Shown: one piece after another, positions 10,718 to 19,388 of the stretch
Layout: each line of letters begins with the position of its first letter
How positions within the stretch are numbered: position 1 is the stretch's first letter
From: Salinisphaera sp.
GTDB taxonomy: Bacteria; Pseudomonadota; Gammaproteobacteria; Nevskiales; Salinisphaeraceae
NCBI RefSeq assembly: GCF_002729955.1
Contig: NZ_PBYA01000004.1
Location: 115,424-179,423, forward strand
Direction of reading: 5' to 3'
DNA: 64,000 bases
The notes under the pieces: model-generated
Database searches by the model: none
What the model was told of the DNA's origin: nothing
Seen by the model: the letters and a program-made list of their open reading frames with translations, nothing else
Made by a program: the position numbers and the translations under genes

Positions 10718-11074
10718 ATGACGGCTACAGCACACAGCGCCTGCGAACATTCGGTCGATCCCCAGCCGCCACGGCTGCCGCTCGATGCGGATCTTTCGTT
10801 TGCCGCAGACATGTTCAAGGCACTCGCCGACCCCGATCGCCTGCGCCTGCTGGCACGGCTGGCCGACGGCGAGACCTGTGTCACCGAGCTGGCCGCGTTG
10901 GAAGACCAGAAGGTTACGACCGTATCGGCGCGGCTCAAGCTGCTGCTCGGCGCGCGGCTGGTGAGCAGGCGCCGTGAAGCCAAGCATATGTATTACCGGC
11001 TGACCGACGATCACGTACTGCAGATCGTCATCACGGCCCTCGAACACTCAGCCGAGGATTCCGTTTCGCGCTGA
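10718..11074 (+). CDS. ArsR/SmtB-family metal-responsive repressor
   Basis: MFKALADPDRLRLLARLADGETCVTELAALEDQKVTTVSARLKLLLGARLVSRRREAKHMYYRLTDDH winged-helix pattern. Confidence 0.9.
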   Translation: MTATAHSACEHSVDPQPPRLPLDADLSFAADMFKALADPDRLRLLARLADGETCVTELAALEDQKVTTVSARLKLLLGARLVSRRREAKHMYYRLTDDHVLQIVITALEHSAEDSVSR

Positions 11075-11116
11075 TGCGCGGACGCACCCTCGGATCATCC
11101 ATCCCAGGAGTTCAGC

Positions 11117-11473
11117 ATGACCGAATGCAATCACCACCATCATCAGCCCCATCCGCATACCCACGGCCCTGAGTGCGAGCACACCGGCGTACGCCACGGC
11201 GACCATGTGGACTATCTGCATGACGGCCACCTGCACCACCCCCACGGTGATCACGTCGACGAACACGTGATCGAGGTGTCCGAGAAAAATCCGGAGCAGT
11301 GCACCCCGGCCCACGACTGCGGCTGCCATGACGCCTCGCATACGCACGGCCCCGGCTGCGGCCACGAGCCGGTTCCGCACGGCGACCATATCGACTACCT
11401 CGTCGATGGCCACCTGCACCACCCACACGGCGATCACTGCGACGATCACGGCCCGCTGGAAGTGGTCAACTAG
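11117..11473 (+). CDS. Histidine-rich small protein with internal duplication (putative zinc binding/storage)
   Basis: MTECNHHHHQPHPHTHGPECEH...; two ~37-aa repeats HTHGPxCxH..HGDHxDYLxDGHLHHPHGDHxDxH. Confidence 0.85.
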   Translation: MTECNHHHHQPHPHTHGPECEHTGVRHGDHVDYLHDGHLHHPHGDHVDEHVIEVSEKNPEQCTPAHDCGCHDASHTHGPGCGHEPVPHGDHIDYLVDGHLHHPHGDHCDDHGPLEVVN

Positions 11474-11488
11474 GCACTTGCCCTACAG

Positions 11489-11519
11489 GCCCGGGCGCAG
11501 CCGCGTCCGGGCTTTTTTT
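11489..11519 (+). terminator. Rho-independent terminator after His-rich gene
   Basis: gcccgg-(12 nt)-ccgggc followed by TTTTTTT. Confidence 0.85.
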
Positions 11520-11560
11520 GGCCTTGGGCAGCGAATAGGCAAGACACGCAGGCCCAACAC

Positions 11561-11580
11561 ATGTAACGTTATAGCGTCCC
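11561..11580. promoter_or_regulatory. Candidate Zur-type operator upstream of ABC ATPase
   Basis: atgtaacgttatagcgtccc; ACGTTATAGCGTCC is 13/14 identical to the site at 14497. Confidence 0.45.
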
Positions 11581-11598
11581 TGGCCTGCTTGTTGATTC

Positions 11599-12246
11599 AT
11601 GCTCTGTATTCGCGATCTGGAGCACTGCTATACCGACGTGCCCGTCGTACGCCTTGCGCATCTGGATGTGGGCGCCGGCGAACAGCTGGCGATTCTCGGC
11701 CCCTCCGGCAGCGGCAAGTCCACGCTTTTGCATCTACTAGCGGGCGTACTCACGCCGACGCGGGGCGAAATCCAGGTCTGCGAACAGCCGCTGGCACGCA
11801 TGAGCGAAGCCGCCCGCGATCGTTTTCGCGGCCGCCATATCGGGCTGGTCTATCAGAGCCTGCACCTGATCGCAGCGCTTTCGGTGGCCGAGAATCTGGC
11901 CCTGGCGCGCTATCTCGCTGGCCTCGCGCCGGATCCGGCCCGTATTGACGATACGCTCGAACGCGTGGGCCTGGTCGCCTTCAAGGCCAGCTACCCGGCA
12001 CAACTCAGCCAAGGGCAACGCCAGCGCGTGGCCCTGGCCCGTGCCCTGGTCAACGAACCGCGGCTGATCCTGGCCGACGAACCCACCTCCAGCCTGGACG
12101 ATGCCAACGCCGAGCGCGTGGCCACGCTGCTGATCGAACGGGCCCGAGCCGCAGATGCGGCGCTGGTGGTGACCACCCATGATCGCCGTCTCGCCGATCG
12201 CTTTGAACGCCGGCTCACACTCGGCGAGACCAGGGTGGTGGCATGA
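11599..12246 (+). CDS. ABC transporter ATP-binding protein (LolD/MacB-like, PA4064-like)
   Basis: Walker A GPSGSGKST, signature LSQGQRQRVALARAL, Walker B LILADEPTSSLD. Confidence 0.93.
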   Translation: MLCIRDLEHCYTDVPVVRLAHLDVGAGEQLAILGPSGSGKSTLLHLLAGVLTPTRGEIQVCEQPLARMSEAARDRFRGRHIGLVYQSLHLIAALSVAENLALARYLAGLAPDPARIDDTLERVGLVAFKASYPAQLSQGQRQRVALARALVNEPRLILADEPTSSLDDANAERVATLLIERARAADAALVVTTHDRRLADRFERRLTLGETRVVA

Positions 12247-13601
12247 ATCTCTGGCGATTGAGCCTGGCCTATCTGCGCCATCAGAAACTTACGGCTGCGT
12301 TGAATGTGTTCCTGCTGGCACTTGGCAGCGCCATCATCGTGGTCCTGCTGCTGGCATCGACTCAACTCAAGGACAATCTGGTACGCGATGCCGGCGGTAT
12401 CGATCTCGTGGTGGGCGCCAAGGGCTCGCCGCTGCAGCTGATTCTATCGAGCATCTACCATATCGATGCACCCACCGGGAATATCGATCTCGCCGAGGCC
12501 CGGCGCTGGTCCCGCCACCGGCTGGTCGACCGCGCGATTCCGGTTGCGCTCGGCGACAGCGTGCAGGGTTTTCGTATCGTCGGCACGAGCGACGATTTCC
12601 TGCCGCTCTACGATGCCGAATTTGCGGGTGGCCGCGGCTGGCATGCACCGATGCAAGCCGTGCTGGGCGCCCAGGTCGCGGCTGCCACTGGCCTGTCCGT
12701 GGGCGACAACTTTGCCGGCGTGCATGGCTTCGCCGCCAGCGGGCATACCCACGAGGATTCACGCTATACCGTGGTCGGGGTGCTTGCGCCTACGCGCAGC
12801 GTGATCGACCGGCTGGCGCTCACCGATGTGCGCAGCGTCTGGGCGCTGCATGGCGGCCTGGGCCACGACCACGGGCACGAAGACGAGCACGCCGCCGATG
12901 ACCATGGGCACGAGCACGAGCACGAGCACGACGAAGACCATACCCACGGACATGCCGAACAGCCGGGCGCTCCTGATCACGACCATCACGACACGCACGC
13001 AGCCGTCGAGCAGGCGCCGCTGCCGTCGGTCCTGGAGCCGGACTTTCCGGCCACGGGCCGTCAGATCACCGCGCTGCTGCTGATTTCCGACTCGCCGCTG
13101 GCGGCCCTGACGCTGCCGCGGCTGATCAACCGCGTCTCCAGCCTGCAGGCGGCCGCGCCGGTCGCCGAAATCACCCGCCTGCTGGGGCTGATCGGCTTCG
13201 GCCTGGACACGCTCGCCGCCTTTGCGGGGCTGATGATCGCAGCCGCCGCGCTGAGCGTATTCGTCGCGCTTTACAACGCCCTGCGAGCCCGGCGCGTGGA
13301 TCTGGCCATGATGCGCTCGCTGGGCGCTTCCCGCGTGCAACTGCTGCGCCATATCCTGCTCGAAGGTCAGATGCTCGCGCTCGGCGGTGTCACACTGGGC
13401 TTGCTGATCGGACATCTGGTGACCGAAGGATTGGGTTTATGGCTGCAGGACGCACAACTGTTTCATCTGACCGGCTGGGCCTGGCAGCCCGCGGAATGGG
13501 GCCTTCTGGTGATGGCCGTGGTCGTGGGCCTGCTGGCCGCACTCCTGCCGGCGATTCAGGCCTATCGGGTGGATATCGCCCGGACGCTGGCCGGCGAATG
13601 A
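12243..13601 (+). CDS. FtsX/MacB-like ABC permease with His/Asp/Glu-rich extracytoplasmic segment
   Basis: N-terminal TM then large domain containing HDHGHEDEHAADDHGHEHEHEHDEDHTHGH, three C-terminal TMs; ATGA overlap with ATPase gene. Confidence 0.9.
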   Translation: MNLWRLSLAYLRHQKLTAALNVFLLALGSAIIVVLLLASTQLKDNLVRDAGGIDLVVGAKGSPLQLILSSIYHIDAPTGNIDLAEARRWSRHRLVDRAIPVALGDSVQGFRIVGTSDDFLPLYDAEFAGGRGWHAPMQAVLGAQVAAATGLSVGDNFAGVHGFAASGHTHEDSRYTVVGVLAPTRSVIDRLALTDVRSVWALHGGLGHDHGHEDEHAADDHGHEHEHEHDEDHTHGHAEQPGAPDHDHHDTHAAVEQAPLPSVLEPDFPATGRQITALLLISDSPLAALTLPRLINRVSSLQAAAPVAEITRLLGLIGFGLDTLAAFAGLMIAAAALSVFVALYNALRARRVDLAMMRSLGASRVQLLRHILLEGQMLALGGVTLGLLIGHLVTEGLGLWLQDAQLFHLTGWAWQPAEWGLLVMAVVVGLLAALLPAIQAYRVDIARTLAGE

Positions 13602-14395
13602 ATCGGCGTGCGCACTGGCGCAGCCTGCTGCTGGGCCTGGCGATCGGGCTGATCGCCAGCACCGCCTGGGCGAATGAACCGGCCTCCATCGACCTGATCT
13701 ACGAACAGCTCGCCCCCAGCGACGGCGCGCCCGTGATCCCGGCCATTCAGAACGACATCGTCTATCTGGCCGCCGAGGTACGCGACGCCGACGGCGAGCT
13801 GCTCGACGATGTACCCATCAGCTTAAGCTCCACCCGCGACAACGCACTCGTCGGCCCCGAGCCGGTGACCCGCGACGGCGGCTATACCGATCTGGCCCTG
13901 GTCGCCCGTTCGCTCGGCCGCGATACGCTCACGGTGTCGGCCGGCTCGGTTTCTACCCAGATCGGCCTCGACGTGCGCGAACCCGACGCGGTGGACGACT
14001 ACGCCAGCGCCCTGGAAGGCATCGACGACAGCGATAACGTGCTGGGCTGGGCGGCGCTGATGCAGGCCCAGATCGACTATGACGAACAGTTTCGCGTATC
14101 CGCGACCTACCCGGCAGCGCTGAAAGAGCGCTTCGGCCAGAGCGTGCGCCTGGTCGGCTATATGCTGCCCATGCAGATGTCCACGACCCAGACCCGCTTC
14201 ATCCTTTCGGCCAATCCGCCGGTGTGCTTTTTCCATATGCCGGGCGGCCCGGCCACCGTGGTGGATGTCCATACCCAGCGCGCCATGGAGATGGCCTGGG
14301 AGCCGGTGGTCGTTGAAGGCACGCTCCAGGCCGAAACCCAGACCGACGACGGCCTGCTCTATCGTCTGACCGACGCCCGGGTCGTCAACCGCTAG
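13598..14395 (+). CDS. Exported DUF3299-like protein of zinc-linked ABC operon
   Basis: Signal peptide MNRRAHWRSLLLGLAIGLIASTAWA; C-terminal GWAALMQAQIDYDEQ...VRLVGYMLPMQ...PPVCFFHMPGGPATVVDV; ATGA overlap with the permease. Confidence 0.65.
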   Translation: MNRRAHWRSLLLGLAIGLIASTAWANEPASIDLIYEQLAPSDGAPVIPAIQNDIVYLAAEVRDADGELLDDVPISLSSTRDNALVGPEPVTRDGGYTDLALVARSLGRDTLTVSAGSVSTQIGLDVREPDAVDDYASALEGIDDSDNVLGWAALMQAQIDYDEQFRVSATYPAALKERFGQSVRLVGYMLPMQMSTTQTRFILSANPPVCFFHMPGGPATVVDVHTQRAMEMAWEPVVVEGTLQAETQTDDGLLYRLTDARVVNR

Positions 14396-14496
14396 CGCGA
14401 GTCGACACCGCCGGGCGTGGGCCACCGTCCGGCGGGACCTGCCAGCACCGTTACCTGCGAAGCCTCGATATGGTCAGCTTAATTGACAGATTTGAT

Positions 14497-14508
14497 ACGT
14501 TATAACGT
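14497..14508. promoter_or_regulatory. 12-bp perfect palindrome ACGTTATAACGT, candidate Zur operator before adhC-like gene
   Basis: tttgatACGTTATAACGTcc about 27 bp upstream of the ATG; related to the sites at 11566 and 19329. Confidence 0.55.
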
Positions 14509-14534
14509 CCTTAACAGAACCCAAGGGTTTGCAA

Positions 14535-15716
14535 ATGAAAACGCGTGCTGCCATCGCCTGGGCGCCCAACACCCCGCTCGAGATCGAAGAAGTCGATCTG
14601 CAAGGCCCCAAGGCGGGCGAAGTCCTGGTGCGTATCGTCACCACCAGCCTGTGCCATACCGATATGTTCACCCTTTCGGGGCGCGACCCCGAGGGCAATT
14701 TTCCCTGCATTCTCGGCCACGAAGGCTGCGGTATCGTCGAAGATGTCGGCAAGGGCGTGACCTCGGTCAAGGAAGGCGACGTCGTGATCCCGCTTTACCA
14801 GCCGGAGGACCCGAACTGCCCCTATATCCAGTCGGGCAAGACCAATCTGTGCCAGACCATCCGCAAGACCCAGGGCCAGGGGCTGATGCCGGACGGCAGC
14901 AGCCGCTTTTCCTACCGCGGGCAGATGCTGCACCACTATATGGGCACGTCGACGTTTGCCGAATACACCGTGCTGCCCGAGATTGCCGTCGCCAAGATCG
15001 ACCCGGCCGCGCCCTTGTCCAAGGCCTGTGTCATGGGCTGTGCCGTACCCACGGGCGTGGGCGCGGTGCGCAATACGGCCAAGGTCCAGCCGGGTGACAC
15101 GGTCGCCGTATTCGGCCTGGGCGCGGTCGGCATGGCCGTGATCCAGGGCGCGGTTCTCCAGGGTGCGGGCCGTATCATCGGCATCGATATCAACCCCAAC
15201 AAGTTCGCCCTGGCCGAATCGCTGGGTGCGACCGAGTACATCAACCCGCGTGATTATTCCGAGCCGCTACACGAAGTCATCATCGACATGACCAACAGCG
15301 GCGTGGATTTCTCCTTCGAATGTGTCGGCAGCGTGGAGCTGATGCGTGCGGCGCTGGAGTGCTGCCACAAGGGCTGGGGCGAGAGCATCATCATCGGCGT
15401 GGCCGGCGCCGGCGAAGAAATATCGACCCGCCCGTTCCAGCTGGTAACGGGCCGGGTATGGCGTGGCTCCGCCTTCGGCGGCGTGCTGGGTCGCTCGGAG
15501 CTGCCCGGCATGGTCAATGAATGGCTCAACGGCACCATCGACGTGGACCCGTACATCACCCACAACATGGACCATGAGCAGGTCAATACGGCCTTCGACC
15601 TGTTGCGCAGCGGCCAGGCGATTCGTTCGGTGATTCACTATCGCGACGACACCCTCACGCCGGATTTGCCGGGTGAACTGGTCACATCCCGAAACGCGGT
15701 GGTCGAACCCGCCTGA
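14535..15716 (+). CDS. adhC: S-(hydroxymethyl)glutathione dehydrogenase / class III alcohol dehydrogenase with altered structural-Zn loop
   Basis: [27 protein letters not shown] catalytic ligands; structural loop [16 protein letters not shown] in place of a C-x2-C-x2-C-x7-C loop. Confidence 0.92.
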   Translation: MKTRAAIAWAPNTPLEIEEVDLQGPKAGEVLVRIVTTSLCHTDMFTLSGRDPEGNFPCILGHEGCGIVEDVGKGVTSVKEGDVVIPLYQPEDPNCPYIQSGKTNLCQTIRKTQGQGLMPDGSSRFSYRGQMLHHYMGTSTFAEYTVLPEIAVAKIDPAAPLSKACVMGCAVPTGVGAVRNTAKVQPGDTVAVFGLGAVGMAVIQGAVLQGAGRIIGIDINPNKFALAESLGATEYINPRDYSEPLHEVIIDMTNSGVDFSFECVGSVELMRAALECCHKGWGESIIIGVAGAGEEISTRPFQLVTGRVWRGSAFGGVLGRSELPGMVNEWLNGTIDVDPYITHNMDHEQVNTAFDLLRSGQAIRSVIHYRDDTLTPDLPGELVTSRNAVVEPA

Positions 15717-15735
15717 TACGACGCATCCCGAACCG

Positions 15736-15765
15736 GCCCGCCGCATGGCTCATGCGGCGGGCTTT
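15736..15765. terminator. Hairpin terminator after adhC-like gene
   Basis: gcccgccgcatg-gct-catgcggcgggc followed by a T-rich tail; perfect 12-bp stem. Confidence 0.75.
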
Positions 15766-15803
15766 CGCTCTATCCCGTCGCTAACCTGCTGCAAGAGGCC
15801 GCC

Positions 15804-16046
15804 ATGACAGCCCAAAACGACGTCGTCCCCCACAGCTACGAACAGTGGCGCCACTGCATTACGGTCGACTGCGGTATCGCATTGACGTCGGCCTATATCG
15901 AACAACGGCTGCACGCGCTGCGCGATGACGCGGATTACACCACCCGGCGATTCATCGAAGTCTATGGAGCGGCCCACCATCGTGCCGTCATCGACTGGTT
16001 CGAACGCGCGGCCGCCGAGCTGAACACGCCCGATCCGGCACACTGA
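15804..16046 (+). CDS. Conserved-looking small protein, unknown function
   Basis: 80 aa MTAQNDVVPHSYEQWRHCITVDCGIALTSAYIEQRLHALRDDADYTTRRFIEVYGAAHHRAVIDWFERAAAELNTPDPAH, directly upstream of a COG0523 GTPase. Confidence 0.7.
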   Translation: MTAQNDVVPHSYEQWRHCITVDCGIALTSAYIEQRLHALRDDADYTTRRFIEVYGAAHHRAVIDWFERAAAELNTPDPAH

Positions 16047-16085
16047 CTGGCCGAGCGCCGAAACATCCCGCCACTTCTCCCGCCC

Positions 16086-17186
16086 ATGCCTTCATCCGCC
16101 GACACGACCATTCCCATCACCCTGCTGACCGGTTTCCTGGGCAGCGGCAAGACCACCCTGCTGAACCAGCTGGTACGCCAACCCGGCATGGACCGCACCC
16201 TGGTGGTCATTAACGAATTCGGCGAAATCGGCCTGGATCACCAGCTATTCAGCGCCAGCCGCGAAACCGAACTCGTCGCGCTCGACAGTGGCTGTCTATG
16301 CTGCACGGTACGCGGCGATCTCGTCCGTACCCTGCGGGATGCCACCTGGCGTTTCGCCCGCGGCGGCGAACGCTTTTTCGACCGGCTGGTGATCGAAACC
16401 ACCGGCCTGGCCGACCCGGCGCCGATTCTGCACACCCTGATGACCGACGCCCGTATTGCCCGCGCCTACCGGCTGGACGGCGTGGTGACTTGCGTCGACG
16501 CCGTCCACGGTCATGCCAGCCTCGATGCGCACGACGAGGCGATGAAGCAGGCCGCCATGGCCGACCTGCTGCTGCTGACCAAGGCGGATCTCGCCGATAC
16601 CGCGACGCTGGCCAAGCTTCGCGCACGTCTAGGCGCCCTCAACCACGGCGCACGCCAGATCACGGTGACCCACGGCCATGTCGATGCCGGCGCGCTGACC
16701 GATCTCGGCATCGACCCGCAAAGCGCACACGGGGCCGATATCGAACGCTGGCTGGGCAGCACTCCCACCGTGAAGACGCCGCAGACAGGCGCCGCTACCG
16801 GACTGCGCCTGGGCGCGGCCGTTAAGACCCCGGCACCCACGCTTGCGCCGACGTCGGTCGCCAACGATCCGAATCGCCACGACGATCGCGTGCGTGCGCA
16901 CTGCTTTACTTTCGATACGCCCATCGACGCCGATCGTCTTGAGGTCTGGCTGCAGCTGATGGTATCGCTCATGGGCGAGCGCATGCTGCGTATCAAGGGC
17001 CTGATCCATATCACTGGCGAAGCCCGACCCGCCGTCATCCACGGGGTGCAGCATATCTTTCACCCCATGACATGGCTCGACGCCTGGCCGGACGAAGATC
17101 GACGCTCGCGACTGGTCTTCATTACCCGTGATATCCCGCGCGAGTCGCTGGCGGGCATTCTGGCCGCGCTGGACACTACGGCATAG
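16086..17186 (+). CDS. COG0523 (CobW/P47K-family) GTPase, putative metal chaperone
   Basis: GFLGSGKTTLLN Walker A, GCLCCTVRGD (CxCC metal motif), LLLLTKADL. Confidence 0.93.
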   Translation: MPSSADTTIPITLLTGFLGSGKTTLLNQLVRQPGMDRTLVVINEFGEIGLDHQLFSASRETELVALDSGCLCCTVRGDLVRTLRDATWRFARGGERFFDRLVIETTGLADPAPILHTLMTDARIARAYRLDGVVTCVDAVHGHASLDAHDEAMKQAAMADLLLLTKADLADTATLAKLRARLGALNHGARQITVTHGHVDAGALTDLGIDPQSAHGADIERWLGSTPTVKTPQTGAATGLRLGAAVKTPAPTLAPTSVANDPNRHDDRVRAHCFTFDTPIDADRLEVWLQLMVSLMGERMLRIKGLIHITGEARPAVIHGVQHIFHPMTWLDAWPDEDRRSRLVFITRDIPRESLAGILAALDTTA

Positions 17187-17677
17187 CCTGGGCTCGCGCT
17201 TGTGTCGGCACGCACGCGCAACGCAGCGCGCCCGCAATCGAAACGCCGAACGCCTCTGCGATAGCCTTTGACGCATCTAGCGACAAAAGAATCGATGACT
17301 TTTCGGGTCAAGCGAGCGCGTAAAACCACGCGAGTCGCAACCCGCAGCCACGAAGCTTAAAAACAAACGACTAACCGGTACCCGCCCTTACTTTTAATCG
17401 CGTCCTGGTTATACAAGAAATCAAGCAGGCGCCGTGAAGCAATCCCCGGGCTCAATCGATCTGTCTTTCGCCTTATTCGCGTTTTTTCGCGTTCATTTGC
17501 GGACAACCTGCCTGCTTGAAAACAGCCATCTGAGTTTCATAGATATCAGAAACGGCGTTGAAACCACTGACCGCATCCGCTGTTTCGATAGCGGGTGGCT
17601 AGCAGGATAAAAAGGCCCCGGCGTCGCGAGGAAACGAGCGCCGGGACAGACGGACGACCGGTTGTTGCAGAAGGCGT

Positions 17678-18880
17678 TTAGTGGGCGGCGAGCTGCCAGC
17701 GTGGGAACGGGTCGTCGAACTCGCGCCACATTTCGGGCCCGCCCATGCATTCGGCCTCGGTCAGCAGACAGGCATCCAGACGCTCGATCAGCGCGGCTTC
17801 GTCCATGCCCATGCCGATGATCACGATCTCCTGGCGCCGATCGCCGTAGAGCGGATCCCAAAGCGCTTCGACGCTGGCCCGTGCTTCGGCATCTTCAGGT
17901 GCCTGGCCCGCCCGGTCGCTGGCCCACCACAGACCGATCGCCTGGTGGGTGAGCGCGCCGCCGGCCTGGGCCATTTCGCCGACGAAATCGGGCCGCGTGG
18001 CCAGCCAGAACCAACCCTTGCTGCGCAGCACGCCGGGCCAGTCCGAATGGAACAGTTCGAGTAGGCGCTGTGGATGAAACGGCTGGCGGCGCCGATAGAC
18101 GAAGCTGCTGATGCCGTATTCCTCGGTTTCGGGGGTATGCACGCCCTGCAGCTCTCGTACCCAGCCCGCCGACATCGCCGCGCGGTCGAAGTCGAAACGC
18201 CCGGTGCCGACGATATCGCCCGTGGCGATGCGACCGTGCGCGACCTCGATCACCTGCGCGGCCGGATTGAGCGCGGCAATCACGCCGCGCGCGGCGCGAC
18301 GTTGCTCCGGCGTGGCCAGGTCGGTCTTGTTGAGCACGATGACATCGGCAAACTCGATCTGGTCGACCAGCAGATCGACCACGCTGCGTTCGTCTTCTTC
18401 TCCCAGCGATTCGCCTCGATCGGCGATGATGTCTGCGCTTTCGTAGTCGGCCAGAAGCGCAGCGGCATCGACCACGGTGGCCATGGTATCCAGACGCGCG
18501 ACGTCGGCCAGCGAAAAGCCGTCTTCGTCGCGTACTGCAAACGTGGCCGCGACCGGCATGGGCTCGGAGATGCCGGTGGATTCGATCAGCAGATAGTCGA
18601 AACGCGCTTCTCGTGCCAGCCGCGTGACCTCGGCGAGCAGGTCGTCGCGCAGGGTGCAGCAGATGCAGCCGTTGGAGAATTCGACCAGCTTTTCGTCGAC
18701 CCGCGACAGCGCGCCGGTATCGCGGATACGGGCGGCATCGATATTGATCTCGCTCATGTCGTTGACGATTACGGCCACGCGCAGACCATCGCGGTTGGCG
18801 AGTACGTGGTTGAGTACGGTGGTCTTGCCCGCGCCTAGAAAGCCCGAAAGCACGGTGACCGGCAGGCGTGTGTCGCGCAT
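17678..18880 (-). CDS. zigA: ZigA-type COG0523 zinc metallochaperone GTPase
   Basis: [66 protein letters not shown]. Confidence 0.9.
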   Translation of the reverse strand: MRDTRLPVTVLSGFLGAGKTTVLNHVLANRDGLRVAVIVNDMSEINIDAARIRDTGALSRVDEKLVEFSNGCICCTLRDDLLAEVTRLAREARFDYLLIESTGISEPMPVAATFAVRDEDGFSLADVARLDTMATVVDAAALLADYESADIIADRGESLGEEDERSVVDLLVDQIEFADVIVLNKTDLATPEQRRAARGVIAALNPAAQVIEVAHGRIATGDIVGTGRFDFDRAAMSAGWVRELQGVHTPETEEYGISSFVYRRRQPFHPQRLLELFHSDWPGVLRSKGWFWLATRPDFVGEMAQAGGALTHQAIGLWWASDRAGQAPEDAEARASVEALWDPLYGDRRQEIVIIGMGMDEAALIERLDACLLTEAECMGGPEMWREFDDPFPRWQLAAH

Positions 18881-18912
18881 ATCCAATCCTTTTTGAAAGC
18901 GTGTGGGGTAAT

Positions 18913-19320
18913 TCAGCGCGCCGCGCGAAACGCGCGCTCGCGCAGCTCGGCGTCGGTCTTGACGTCGGCACAGGTGGTGGCGGTGGGTCGGGCCAGCAGG
19001 CGCTCAACGCCGATCGGCTCGCCCGAAACCTCGCACCAGCCGTAATCGCCGTCGCGAATCAGCTTTAGTGAGGCATCGATCTTGTTGCGCAGCTGCGCTT
19101 CGCGATCCCGCAGGCGCAGGTCCAGCCACCGTGCCTCTTCGGCCAGAGCGCGATCACCCGGATCGGCAAACGTGAGGTTTTCATTGAGCCGTACGCGAAT
19201 ATCACGTTCGCGTACGAGCACTTCTTCGCGCAGCTGCAACAAGCGGTCTCGAAAGAACGCGAGCTGGTCCGGGCTCATATACTGGCTGTCGGGCATGGCC
19301 CGGAGTTCGTCTTCTGTCAT
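18913..19320 (-). CDS. dksA2: DksA2-like TraR/DksA family protein lacking two zinc-finger cysteines
   Basis: [33 protein letters not shown]: canonical CxxC..CxxC reduced to CxxS..CxxV. Confidence 0.85.
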   Translation of the reverse strand: MTEDELRAMPDSQYMSPDQLAFFRDRLLQLREEVLVRERDIRVRLNENLTFADPGDRALAEEARWLDLRLRDREAQLRNKIDASLKLIRDGDYGWCEVSGEPIGVERLLARPTATTCADVKTDAELRERAFRAAR

Positions 19321-19325
19321 GATTT

Positions 19326-19346
19326 AATACGTTATAACATAACAAA
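19326..19346. promoter_or_regulatory. Candidate Zur operator upstream of dksA2-like gene
   Basis: AATACGTTATAACATAACAAA; GTTAT-AAC-ATAAC dyad with the arm spacing of GTTATAnTATAAC Zur boxes, ~10 bp from the start codon. Confidence 0.65.
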
Positions 19347-19388
19347 TAAACTATATAGAAGCTGTCAAGCATCGAGCGCGCGGACGGC

